64,000 nt of DNA from Anticarsia gemmatalis (lineage: Eukaryota; Arthropoda; Insecta; Lepidoptera; Erebidae). A program made the position numbers and the translations under genes. The stretch lies in contig NC_134758.1 in the NCBI RefSeq assembly GCF_050436995.1, positions 10,416,001-10,480,000 on the forward strand, in the 5' to 3' direction. Shown one piece after another: positions 11,270-22,435 of this stretch. The stretch's first letter is position 1; each line of letters begins with the position of its first letter. The notes beneath the pieces are model-generated. The model was not told the DNA's origin. It worked only from the letters and a program-made list of their open reading frames with translations, and searched no databases.

Positions 11270-11680
11270 TTAACACACACCATCGAAAATTACGTCATTT
11301 TCACTACACTGATATAAACAGCTGGCTACTATCGGTTCACGAAAACACTTGAATTGCGTTCGAGTCGAGCGACCGGTCCCGTCAACGACCGGGCTTCGAA
11401 TGTCATCGTGAAATGCGCGCGCGCGTCCCGAACGCTTCCTTACACACGCAAAAAACGCGGGAATAATGTAACTAAGACAATATTGAAAAACAACGTTCCG
11501 TATCCGTGTTTGAGTTTCCTGATTCCGCGGAGATGTGATGAATGACTGTGAGCGTTGAAGCGGCGCCACCGAACAGTTTTTGCCGCGACTAGAAAGTTGA
11601 ACAGCCACTTTGTAATACCATAGATTCGCGTGATATTCCTCATATAACCCACACGAATATTCGCGCTTATAATCTTACCA
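11270..11680 (-). promoter_or_regulatory. Possible alternative promoter / 5' untranslated exon
   Basis: This is a CpG-rich patch in otherwise AT-rich DNA, including a CGCGCGCG run near 11416-11425. Read on the minus strand, a GTG/GTT-rich leader contains ATCAGTGTAGTG (TCAGT, insect initiator-like) near 11310 and only trivial ATG frames afterwards. It lies downstream of the minus-strand exon at 13.5-14.3 kb, so it could be an internal promoter of the same gene. Open frames across it (for example 11270-11608) look like chance. This is inference from composition only. Confidence 0.3.
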
Positions 11681-13240
11681 TCGAATAATAGTAGTCTTTG
11701 TTTTTTTTAACACGACCTTGTGAAACAGACTTTGAACACATTGATGCCTAAAAATTGTAATTGTTTGTCGAAATATCGTTTACATTTACCGAATCGTAAT
11801 GTCAATGTTGTTTGAAGATCTTGCTAATTCATCGACATTTTTATGAATCTGAATTTCTAATGTGAAATGTTTTGCAATATGTTAATTCGATTCAATGTTA
11901 AATTTCAACCTTGAACGACAGTGTGTATTCATATTTCTCGTTCTGAAATAAAACACTTGCTACGATCGTTTGCTTTAGACATTTTTCAAGAGTTTGTAAA
12001 TATAAACTAATGTAACGTAACACGATGCCTGTGTGCCTCTAAAAGGGAAAATAATTATCATGATTACAGTAAGTTAAGTAAGTTTTCAAGATCAATATAT
12101 TTTTTTTGATCTTCTCCAAGGGAATGGAACTAGAATGTTTAGAAACATCGTTAATTACAACGTGTTAAGATTTATCCAACCTGTTCATATTAAAAATCCT
12201 TCCTGTAGAGTACCGAAAGGTCCGTAAATTAGCGTAAAAATCGTTAGTGAGGTATGTACGGCATATTTGCAAGAAAAGTTTACAATCGCGATTCTAAAAT
12301 ATACCGTTATTCATTGTTTGCGCAGATGCCGCAAACATAATATGCAAATCGAGAAGAATTCCAAACGCTCGGGTGAATGATGCCTTGTTTCCAGAACATC
12401 ATTTGAAAACACAAAAATAATCATTTGCACAGTCCACAGTGACGTATACCAACTATTTTGAGATCCAAAATCTCTTCCAAAGGTTAACGGCAATAAACAA
12501 AATTGTATTGCAATTAAATTTTGAGGAAAACGTTGTTTATTATAAGTTTTAGCTAAACTATCGGAGATTAAGCCAAATTGAATTTTGAATCTGTACAGTT
12601 TCTTGGTAATAATCGTAATCCAATAATAATAAATAATCAAAATCCACTCGGTGATAGACATTAACAATGTATTGAAGACGAAGAAGTATATTTATATGCA
12701 AATATAAAACTCAGTGAACAATACGATACAACATCATTTCAAAGTGCTATTTTTCATCAAGCAATGTAAAGTCATATTATTTAAAGTATGCGAGTTCACG
12801 AGTTGCACCTCCACCTGGTATTATTGAAGGGCATCTCAAACAAGTTCCGTGTGTCACATTTTATAGCAAAATCACCTATAATAGTATTACAGCCATACGA
12901 CAACCAACATGATCAACTAACAAGGCATCATTAACTTGACATCAAGTACTTCCAACACATTACTGACATTAACGAGAAAATCTTATGCAAAACTATTCAT
13001 AAATATACGAGTACATCATATCATAATTAAGCAGAATATATGTATATTAAAAGTGGACAAACCCGATGACAGGAAAATCATAATATAACAAAAGGTAGAT
13101 ATTTGTAAACAACGAAGAAACCTAACAAATCACGAATTTAATTTAAAAGCTCAGAGTTAATAATATGAAAATCCAAGCTATCTTCATTTTCGATTTCAAT
13201 AAAATGTAAAATAAGTCAAGTAAGGTAGGTCTGGCACCTG
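11681..13240. other. Non-coding stretch
   Basis: No exon is supported. The minus-strand frame at 12311-12667 is low-complexity and unlike known proteins. Confidence 0.45.
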
Positions 13241-13248
13241 CAATTCAG

Positions 13249-13443
13249 CAGTTGGATCTCATATCAAATGATATTAAATTTCATCATATTAAAGTAATAA
13301 AACACGTGGCCGCCCGCGTGGTGCATGATGTATATAAACATGATCCTGATGAAAATAAACGTATCGATTTACGACATCCGATCATTGATTATAATGTACC
13401 ATTTAACATTACAGGAATTCTAGTGGTCAGTAATTACATTGCC
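13249..13443 (+). pseudogene. Orphan exon resembling takeout/JHBP domain
   Basis: An open plus-strand stretch of about 65 codons is bordered by ATTCAG (possible acceptor) and GCC/GTAGGT (possible donor). Its pattern NDIKFHHIKVI, then RIDLRHPIIDYNVPF and NITGILVV recalls the middle beta-strand region of the takeout/juvenile-hormone-binding family (F-x-L-x-x-P-x-x-x-x-x-x-Y-x-I-x-G-x-L-L-V pattern). Such proteins are about 240 aa, so this would be a quarter of one. No neighbouring exons with a signal peptide or the following region are visible. A coding exon of the opposite strand starts only 50 bases on. It is either a pseudogene fragment or an exon of an unrecognised gene, and the match is from memory of the family pattern. 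Confidence 0.33.
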
Positions 13444-13493
13444 GTAGGTTAATTACATTGTCGTAGGTCATCACAATTAAAGGTGTGTCTTAC

Positions 13494-14271
13494 CTTATCG
13501 CTGTCTGTTGGTAATGTTCCATAGCCGTACCAGCTCCTAGCTGCCTTCAGCCGAGGCTCTTCGCGAGGGGACAGTAGACCACTGCCCCATCGAGCCAGAC
13601 CCTCGGCCACTGCCGCCACGCTCGGAGTATTCGGACTCCCATTTGGCGAGTTCGGAGTCACCGCACCCTTCTCCGCGACAGGAGGCAACGTGGGACGCGC
13701 ACATCCCGTCCGCCTCTCATAAATTCTCTTCAAGGGCTCATCAATATCAGTCTCCAGTAAACCTTTCTTGTCACTACCACGCTTTATCTCATTAGCCTTT
13801 TTCGTTTCCTCTTTCTGCGCCCGTTTCGACTCGGCATCTTTTCTCTTTACACTGTCATTTGAGTCCTGACGACATAATAGAGCCTTCTTTAAACTTTCAC
13901 TCGAGTCTTGTTTTGAGATCTGGCCTTTCTTATCCGACTCCTTGATGCTGGCTTTCTTATCATCTTTAGATAAGAGCGCGCGTTTCAGACTATCAGTGGA
14001 ATCTTGCTTGTTTATTAGTTTGCGAGGGCATTCTGTGTTCAAGGAGTCTGTCGTTTTCGATATAAGAAGTTTGGAGTAATCGTAGTGAGCATGATCGCTC
14101 GGGGGGTTGAGTTCGAGAGATCTTCGATTCTTTCGCTTGTCGGCTGGCGCGATCTGTGCCTTGGCGGGCAACAGTCGCCGCGGCAGCAGGCTGCGATGGT
14201 CAGCGAGTGGCGATTCCGGTCGCAACATTTTGAGCGGCGGCGATACTAATCTGCCGCGTATCTTCACTCGC
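13494..14271 (-). CDS. Internal coding exon of an unidentified Ser/Lys-rich protein
   Basis: The exon is bounded by acceptor TTGTTACAG before 14271 and donor AAG/GTAAGA after 13494, both clean consensus sites. It carries one leading base, then 259 open codons. The protein is hydrophilic and probably disordered. Near residues 90-140 it has an imperfect internal repeat, KQDSTDSLKRALLSK, KQDSSESLKKALLCR and RQDSNDSVKRK, made of possible basophilic kinase sites (R/K-x-x-S). A Pro-rich stretch (TPNSPNGSPNTPS) and RSWYGYGTLPTDSDK end the exon. Base composition is much more GC-rich than its surroundings, as expected for coding DNA. I do not recognise the family. The rest of the gene is not evident within the window: downstream exons must lie left of 13.4 kb, probably outside, and 5' exons to the right. 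Confidence 0.8.
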
Positions 14272-14967
14272 CTGTAACAAATAAAAATATATTTGAAAAA
14301 TATGATTCAATCACACAAAAGTATTCGAACACAGTGCTATTGTGACGTCTTACAGAGGTTATCTTCCGCAGTCTTGTCAACGGGTCATTAGAGTATTAAT
14401 TATCTCCACAATGTAATCTAGTTAAGCTGTGCGGAGACATTACCGTGTCAATATAATTAATTCAATGTCGACGTTCACATCGAGCATTCCAGCACACTGA
14501 GTAGAGTGACTGTTGAGTTCCATATCACGCTATATTCGAGTGCCATTGAGAGCGATGTGAAATGTGTAAACACGCAGGGAGATAACAGCCGGGTATCTAC
14601 GAAATCGTCAAAACGTCATAAAGTAATTCATATCTCAAAGGTCTGGGTTATCTTACAACGCTAAATGTCTACACGTTGAATATTTTGCTACACTTCTACA
14701 GTACATAGCGATAACTATATTTGTCGAGCGCAACGTGAAATTTAAATTCATACAGATGTAGGATCTGAAAGTAATTGTAGTCGTAAAATCCCAGACTGAT
14801 AAAATATTTAAACGCAATACAAAAGAAAATAGAGAGAATAGTCTTTTGTGAAAGCACTCTACGCTTTGTTTCAAAACAGACAAAAACATTGTTAAGCATA
14901 TTGAAACAAAATCTAGGTTACTTTACATTGATGAAATAATGAGCAAGATTAAATACATACTTAGTAC
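14272..14967. other. Probable intron upstream of the 13494-14271 exon
   Basis: It begins (minus strand) with the acceptor TTGTTACAG. Overlapping short open frames at 14653-14899 look like chance. No repeat was recognised. Confidence 0.5.
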
Positions 14968-15079
14968 TACAGGGTGGGCCATGAATTTGTTTACATTTGA
15001 ATTTGACTTCGCAGGCAAACAGTAGAGGGTCGTGGCGCGGGGAGAGGTCTAACAGCTAGCTCAGTTCTTGGAAAGTTGA

Positions 15080-15338
15080 CATGGATCGCTTCACGGGATT
15101 GCAGCGTGCCTTTTGCGTAAAGCAATTTTATTAAAACAATAGTTCGCTCATCACTGTGCGGCGTCTATTTCGTGGAATTCCATTTACACGACCTAAATGA
15201 GTGCCCAAGCTCAGTTTTAATAAATAAATGGGTAAACAAATTTGAAGAGACCGGATCGACGCTAAATGTGAAGCAAACCAACGGCCCACGGACTTCACGG
15301 AGTGATAAGAACATGCAGAGAGTTTCAGCTTATCTGGG
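15080..15338 (+). pseudogene. Tc1/mariner-like transposase, N-terminal remnant
   Basis: The start MDRFTGLQRAFCVK (15080) is followed by VRRLFR, stops and at least one frameshift. HDLNECPSSVLINKWVNKFEETGS then reads in another frame (about 15188-15260). The motif WVNKFEETGSTLNVK and the following GPR-T-SR-NMQRV match the helix-turn-helix DNA-binding region of an insect Tc1-like transposase group. The catalytic DDE/D region is absent, replaced by unrelated repeat DNA. The piece is inactive. Confidence 0.7.
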
Positions 15339-16004
15339 GGCACGGAAGTGCCCCCGCAAGTCGAGCAAAAAAAAGCGGCACGGCCGTAACATCCTTTTCT
15401 CGAAGCAATTCGGGCTATTTTTGACACCCCTATAATTTCGTTGTGGATAAAACAAGAAGCCTGGATTTTCAGCAACTAATCAGTCATTGTATAAACACGG
15501 TATATTTAAAATTTCAGCAAATTTGAACCAGTAGTTTAAGAATGACAACTTGTTAAAATTTTGAATTTTGTCACTCACTGATTCACTGACTCACTGACTC
15601 ACCGATCATCAAAAGTCTAAGGTACTTCTAGCAGACTTAGAAGCTTAAAATTTAGAATACAAATAGGGTTTAGTGTCTTAATCATGGGAAAAATTTAATA
15701 TTTTCTAATTTCGGTCCAGTTTTCTAAATACAACAACTGCAACAATAACTTTGTAATCCCATATAGATGTATAAGATTACAAGGTTACATTTGCAGTTAA
15801 TGAATTATTATTACTGTAGAAAATAAAATAAATAGGTGTAAATAGGTACCTACTATATGAGGCATAACGGAAGGGGGTATAGGGTGGGTAAGGGTGTTTA
15901 GCCCATGAAACTGAACAACATTCCCATAGGAAAATATGTTGAATTATGAAAAAAAACGTCTTTCCATACAAATTGGATTTATGTTCGCTCTACAAAAAGA
16001 AGTG
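15339..16004 (+). repeat. Lepidopteran dispersed repeat inserted in the transposon
   Basis: It begins GGGGGCACGGAAGTGCCCCC, a self-complementary hairpin, followed by AAAAAAAAGCGGCACGGCC. It also has a TCACTGACTCACTGACTCAC microsatellite near 15575-15600. I recognise this arrangement as a frequent non-coding lepidopteran repeat; its class is uncertain. It interrupts the Tc1-like reading frame. Confidence 0.55.
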
Positions 16005-16478
16005 AGATGCCATCAAAAACATTCTGTAAAAACCTCAAGTCTCGCCGTAAAAAGTTGTGAGATCTATATAATACCAAGTCGATTAATCTATTTAGTCTCT
16101 ACTTAAAGGACCTTCTGTCTTAAGTTATTACGTATGTTATTATCATACCAATTTTAAAAAAATACCTTTTAAACAAATAGATCGACTTGGTCATCGCAAG
16201 AAAACACAAATTCGCCATTAACATTTCAGGAGCATTAACTTCTCGTCGTGCTGTGTAGTGTGATACATACTAATAATCAAATCATGCGATGGCCAGGTCG
16301 GTCTATTTGTTTTAAAGGTATTTTTTTAAAATTGGCTTGATAATAACATACGTAATAACTTAAGACAGAAGGTCCTTTAAGTAGAGACTAAATAGATTAA
16401 TCGACTTGGTATTATATAGATCTCACAACTTTTTACGGCGAGACTTGAGGTTTTTACAGAATGTTTTTGATGGCATCT
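16005..16478. repeat. Large inverted repeat (194-base arms, 86-base loop)
   Basis: The left arm (16005-16198, starting AGATGCCATCAAAAACATTC) is repeated in reverse at 16285-16478 with only a few differences. Transcripts would fold into a long hairpin. It may be two inverted copies of the end of the repeat at 15339, or an independent foldback element. Confidence 0.85.
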
Positions 16479-16483
16479 GTATT

Positions 16484-16574
16484 ACGGCGAGTATTCGAAA
16501 ATTTTCGTGCTCGTTTAGAAGAATGCCAACGCCGTGATGGTGGCCATTTAAATGATGTAATTTTTAAAAAGTAA
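16484..16574 (+). pseudogene. Tc1/mariner-like transposase, C-terminal remnant
   Basis: An open frame reading VFENFRARLEECQRRDGGH and LNDVIFKK ends at a TAA (about 16572-16574). This matches the usual C-terminus of the transposase group whose N-terminus is at 15080. It confirms that a single element was split by the insertion between. Confidence 0.65.
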
Positions 16575-16681
16575 TTTCCATTTTATAAGCTATCTCTTAA
16601 ATAAATAATTTTTGATGTAAATCTAATAGTTTTTTTTTAATGATTTTTTAAAATGTTAACTAATTCCTGGCCCACCCTGTA

Positions 16682-17574
16682 CAACTGAATTATGACAACA
16701 ACCTTTCAATGTCAAATTATCATAATGTTTTGGAAGTCAAATCATTTGTACTAATGATTACTAGCGACTAATAATAAGGAACTTCCTATTACTATATTGC
16801 GATAAGGCACTAGTCTTCTCTGGGGTCAAAACGGTTTTGGGTCAGTTCGTAATCTGAGATGGTCAAATTCGTGTTCATGTTTCAAGGTCCATAGTTTAAG
16901 TTTTGAGGCTGAAGAAAAAATATAACTTTCTTTAAGTACAAAGGGTGCTTCATTTATTTGCTTTAATCATTTAAGAATGCCTTAATTGTATTGTTTGGTA
17001 ATAAAATTAGCACGAGACTAATGTTACCACACCCTTGTCAAAATAAGTGAATCTGACGCCCACTAAATCTTCAAGCTAGCTGGAAATTCGGTAGGTCATC
17101 ATATCAAATTACAGGCAAAGTAAATGTACAAAGTCATATAAAATAGAAATTTTTATGTCGTATTTTTCTGCTTTAGTATAAAATTTATTCTCATTTCCAA
17201 CAGAATGCACTAAAACATAAAGGAACCATTGTTTAAAATACATTTAGAAAATTAAGTAAGGAATTATGCAAATTGTAAAGAAAGTAAAACTACAACGAAC
17301 GGGGAAAGAATATAAAATGTAAAATTCACACAGCTCTCTGATAATTACGCGAAAATTATTCATTAAGACAAAATTAAGTTTGCTTATTATTTCGCGTCAC
17401 ATGATACAAATATTTTCCCAGGTATATTGAGGCCGCAAACTAGTCTAGTAGCAAATGATTATAAGCCGAGTGACTGTTGTTTGACCTCTACAACCTAAAT
17501 AATAAAGCCTAACTGTTTATTTCATTAAGTTAAAAGTTCAGATAACGATCTTTAGCTATTTTGCAAAAAAAAAA
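16682..17574. other. Non-coding stretch
   Basis: Nothing recognisable. Confidence 0.4.
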
Positions 17575-17800
17575 TACAGCTAGTGACCCAGAATAGAACC
17601 TTGGGGGACTACTAGGAAACAAGAGTCAAATATTGTGTCAAATAACTATAGGCGATGAGTAAGAACCAAAAATATAACATAACTATTCTACAGTCTCTTG
17701 ACATCATAATAGACACTTCACAACATCTATAAATAGCTCAGAACCTATAACAATTACATACGAGACGTTATCAAAGGCCTGGTCACATTCGAGAATTATT
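17575..17800 (-). pseudogene. Fossil non-LTR reverse transcriptase fragment
   Basis: On the minus strand CDQAFDNVSY (RT motif A) and, about 135 bases later, VVPQGSILG (motif B) are readable in different frames with stops between. This is the right order and roughly the right spacing for a LINE RT of the Jockey type. The fragment is heavily decayed. Confidence 0.55.
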
Positions 17801-20679
17801 TAACTCTATATAATTTGATGCGTTCAATAAAAAGCGATGACAAAGAATGTTATGGAGTGGTCAGTACTGTAATAACGGTAAATACAGTGTAGAGCTATAA
17901 AGTATGTGCGACGTAATAATAGTGTGTGTATAATTGTGGTGAATGATTACAGTGCACTATTACGGCCAGCTTTAAAAGCGAAATTAATATTAGTATGCTT
18001 TGTTTTGTATGCGATGGCTCGATATAAACATCTTAATAACATGTTATTGAGCATTTACTACACTTGACCGATTTGAGGGTAGTCATAAAAAATGTTTAGT
18101 TGAAGCTTTTGAACAACAAGATAAATATCAAATTGCATTACAGCAAAAACAGAAGGTTTAAATCAGTACAAAAAATCTGACCCAAATTTTGCTATAACGA
18201 GTCAAAACATCCATCCAAAAGTATAATTTTCTTTATGCCTTTCATGAGTTCTCCATATCCTTACACGGTAGAATTAATTTCCGTGAATCCTCATAAACGC
18301 GGCATCAAGTCGTAAGCCTTCCTTGACGTATTCCTCTCGTAATCACAATGGTGTAGAGATATATTGTGCAATCCGACATTGAAGAGCGTATATGAGACGG
18401 AACGAGGTACGCGTTTAATTAAACCATTGCCCTTTGTTGTACTATTAGGTACCTAATGTTTCGTAATGATCTTTGAAATTAAGCAGCGGGTTATTAAATT
18501 TGTTTGGCTTTAAAGTACTTTAAAATTCATGGTCAGATGTGAATGATAATGTCCATTTTTTAAGAATTTTCACGCGCTCTGAGACATTGTTTCTTTATTG
18601 GTACCGTTCTATGAAGAATAAGCCGTCTCTGGAGTTTTTGATATATTTTACACCTACACTCGAAATTGAGAAAAGTATTCTGTACACACATTACAGTAAG
18701 CTAATATGAAAACCCTGTGTTCCTTGATCAACTATATAACACAAAAAAAGCCTAGAAATTTCTTAAAGACAGCGGTAATTACAACTCTTTAAAGCATAGC
18801 TCTACAAACCTAGCTATAAAAACGCATAAAGTTATAAAAAGACATACGACAATACCAAACAATGTATAACAGTTACACAACTGATAAGAAAACGTGTTTT
18901 AAGTCATGTACAAAGCCAATTACAGATAATGTTGGGATTTTTAAAACACAGTAAAATGTTGTAATAACAAAGACACATTAGTCTCGAGTTAAGACATCTT
19001 ATCGCTTTCCGTTGATATATTCTTGACACAATAGTAAATAATAAAAAACTATAACTGAAACCATTAATAAATAAACTAAGATCTTAGCTAAATCAATAGT
19101 ATTTTGACTCGTGAAGGATTTTTTAGACTTAGCTTTTCAGGATTAAGCCATCATTCGACGTAGAGTTAAAGTCTCTTTACGATTTCTAGCAGTACTTTTA
19201 AATATAAAAAGGAACTTTATTTTCCATTTTAAACGTTAAAATAGAGTAATATTCCATGTCCTTAACCTACTTGTATTGGAGAAAGTAACTCAATTACCCG
19301 CTACTTTCATTCGATATACATTCACTTATAAACTTGGCTGTAATTGTATATTATCGACAGCCTTAATGAGTATTAATGAGCAAAAAAGAAGTTCCACATT
19401 ATAATGACACGATATTAAAAACATGTTTTTTGTCAATATTTTTGATACAAAACATAATTGCGGAAAAAATAATGTTTTGCGTGTACAAAGTCATGGTTTC
19501 ATTACAAAACACTTGATTTTTCTAGAATACAGATATATGTATATCTTTGCAAGAAACTAGATCCTAGACTATTTGATGGATATTTTTATGTATACGACGA
19601 GCAAGCAGTTTAACAACGTTACACATGATTTCTCCAGAAAGCAGGAGTTTCTGCAATTGCAATAAGCACGCAATAAAAACAAAATAATATTGATACAGAA
19701 TTTTTCCAGATTGTCCCCGGGAACTTAATCTTCTTCATTGTTACTTACAAAATTCTATGGAAGAACTTTAAGCATCTAGGCCTGAACCAAATTAACCTGC
19801 TCAAGTACCAAATGGAAGCGCCGCGACTTCGCTCAAGGTATGTAAATTATTCATTTATCTCACTTAAATATCATTTACTGATGATTCAGCTGAACAGTTT
19901 CAAGTTTAATATGAAGATTAATCTTATCAGAATGAATTAGAGTAATCAGGATGTGTATCAGTCTAAATTGAACGTCCAGCCAGTCGTATGAGTAGTGATT
20001 CATGTACATCCAATACCATTGTTTTATCTTCACAAGCATGGAAACAGCTGATAGAGATATAATATATACTTAATCATACTATATGAAACTCTTAGTCGCA
20101 ATAAGTTCGCAATAATACCAAAAGGTGAAGCCTTAAGGTTTACTAGACAAGTAAACATTTTCACAGAAACTTAAAAATAAATTTCCAAGACCGGTTAGAT
20201 GAAGCATTTACAATCATTCAAGAAATATAAAGAAACCATTCCAGAGTCTGTTTCAAAAGGACTACAAACTTAAAAAAAATACAAGGCAAAGTTGGGAAAG
20301 ATGGTAAGGACTTTTAAAAATGGCTTAAATATTTCTTCCTACCTTTAGAATGCAATTAACTGTCCATCACATTCATTTTTTTATATTACCGTCATCCGGC
20401 TAGCATTAATCGTATAGTATTTTGCAAACAGTTACACTTGAATTTCCACAAGTTTATACTTAGAATAAAACATCGTGGGAGCTGTGGCCGTTACTTGTGG
20501 AAAACTGCAAACCGTTGTGCTCGATACATAATTAATTAATGGTTTTTCAATTAACGGCTCTTTTTCTTGAGAGAATTCTTGATTGAGTAATTAGTTGTGT
20601 CCTGGTCAAGACAAGAATAGAGATGACTTGTGTAAATGGATGGAAGCTGAATTACCTTGCAGTGGATTCGTTGTTCTGA
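17801..20679. other. Non-coding AT-rich stretch
   Basis: No exon, RNA gene or repeat was recognised in this nearly 2.9-kb segment. Confidence 0.4.
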
Positions 20680-21699
20680 TATACAGGGTGTAAATGACAG
20701 CCTACCGAAAACGAAAAAAAAATGACTTTAGACACGATTCTGGTGCTTATGGCGTTGAAAATTTTCATCGGTTTTTTCTTGATTTTTCCGATTTTTTATG
20801 CGTTTTTTTTATTTTTTTTTGGTATTATTTCGTTAATACTACACAATGCAACATGAATATGAAAAAAAAATCCGTCATATTACTGTTTTTCACAAAAAAC
20901 AGCAATGGATTAAAACAACGTATAAATTCGCTATCAGCTGTTCGGCCAACGACACCGCGCCGGCGGCGGCCGGGCGCGACGGTCGACGTACCTACGCGCG
21001 CCACACAGACACGATTACGCACACAGCTGTCAGCCTCACACTCACTAGTATGCAGCGTTACTTAGTATTTGTTCAATGTTAAAAATGAAAATTACATAAT
21101 TAACCCGCTCTCCGATAAAAGGTAAATTCATAAGATTTTAAATGTGTGATATCTTATTATTACACGTACAAATACATACAGAACGACAAAAAATCCTATT
21201 GATATTCTTTAGCGCTATAAAAATCTCTAATAAACAATTTATCATGTATTGTCGCTTTGTTCCATTTGTTCTTGCAAATTTCTATTCGATATTTACACGC
21301 TCATTCATACTTCATACAAGCGCGGTGCGACTCGAAAAGAAGATAGCCGTAGTGACGCGTGACGCCGCGACCGCGCGTGGATGTTACATAAATGGGATGC
21401 GACAAAATGGATGCTAAGTAATTCTCCGGGGATTATGAATTATGATAAGTTAGTTTCTCTGATAAGAATATTAATGGATATTGATTGTTATCATTGTTAT
21501 GTACCTACATTTTTTATGGTTTAATTAAATAAACGTTTCGTGTTTATTTTATTTACTTTAAGCTGATTTTATGTTATAAATATCAAAGTATTTTAAACTT
21601 ACATCAATGTTTGTAATGTTATTTGGTATTTGAATAAAACTACAATGCAACCAGTAACAACTGTGACAAGTAAAAATAGTAATGCCACATCAATATTTT

Positions 21700-22154
21700 A
21701 TTGAATCTAATCTCTCGCTGGGATCCTAACTCGTCGCTCGTCACCAAATCGGCGGCGCGCGCGCGGACGGCGCGGAGGGAGCGGGTGGCGCGGGCGAGGG
21801 GCGGCGCGAGTGAGCGGAGAGGAGAGGCGCCCGCGCCGGCGGCTCTCTTTGATTGATAGTTCGAGCAATTCGCTCGCAGAAGACGGAAGCTCTTCACCGG
21901 TGTCGTTCGTTATGTCCTATTCGTCGTGTCGTGTGTGAACTGTTGTTTATTATTACTTGTTATTGTTCCGGTTTTGAGTTGTTAGTGGTTTTGTTGTTAT
22001 TATTTTTGTTGTTATTGTTTTCGAAGAGCAGTTGTGTTCGTAAATAGGAAGAAATGTTGATGTGTTATGTATGGTGAAGCACGTGGAAGTGCTCGGCGTG
22101 CTCTGCACCTGTACGTCCGGATCCAAAGGTACTCAAACTCTCGCCATACACCAG
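21700..22154 (+). promoter_or_regulatory. Promoter-like CpG patch and possible first exon inside the TIR element
   Basis: A GC-rich block (21740-21850) is followed by a GTT/GTG-rich leader (21850-22070). The frame ATG GTG AAG CAC (22071) then runs 28 codons to CAG/GTATTT (22154/22155), a possible splice donor. The peptide MVKHVEVLGVLCTCTSGSKG is not recognised. Short upstream ATG frames precede it. An alternative donor is AAAG/GTACTC at 22129. The arrangement resembles a genuine insect 5' exon but sits wholly between transposon-like termini. No matching downstream exon was found. Confidence 0.3.
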
Positions 22155-22378
22155 GTATTTGCGTGTTGATAGACATTGATAACAATTTGTTTTAGCACTT
22201 TCTTATTATTGGTTACATTTTGCTATTATTGTTTGATTTCACGTAAGCCAAGTAGGTACCTACCTACTTACAATTTTACTATGAGCTATTGTAACATACA
22301 GGCGTACTTACGATACCATAAACGATACATAAGATTGTTATCTAATGATAGGGTTGCATACTAGTGAGCGCATAGACG

Positions 22379-22435
22379 TGGTGGTACGCGTACGTACCTA
22401 CGACGCGTACGTACCTACGACGCGTCGCGACATGT
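22379..22435. repeat. CpG-rich tandem repeat, about 17-base unit
   Basis: The unit ACGCGTACGTACCTACG occurs twice in full, followed by a partial ACGCGTCGCGACATGTCG. It contains nested palindromes (ACGCGT, GTACGTAC, TCGCGA). Confidence 0.75.

Larger units (their letters stand above)
14968..16681 (+). mobile_element. Degraded Tc1/mariner-type transposon with nested insertions
   Basis: Terminal inverted repeats CAGGGTGGGCCATGAA (from 14970) and the reverse of CAGGGTGGGCCAGGAA (to 16679) are flanked by TA on both sides, as in the Tc1/mariner superfamily. N- and C-terminal pieces of a transposase lie at the two ends. The middle is replaced by other repeats (about 15339-16478). Confidence 0.75.

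Noticed and set aside
14653..14899. Two overlapping minus-strand frames of 67-78 codons
   Set aside because: Phe/Tyr/Ile-rich translation of AT-rich intron; no splice signals.
20694..21082. Plus-strand frames of 123 and 78 codons inside the TIR element
   Set aside because: Made of T/A homopolymer and CpG low-complexity translation; no transposase motifs.
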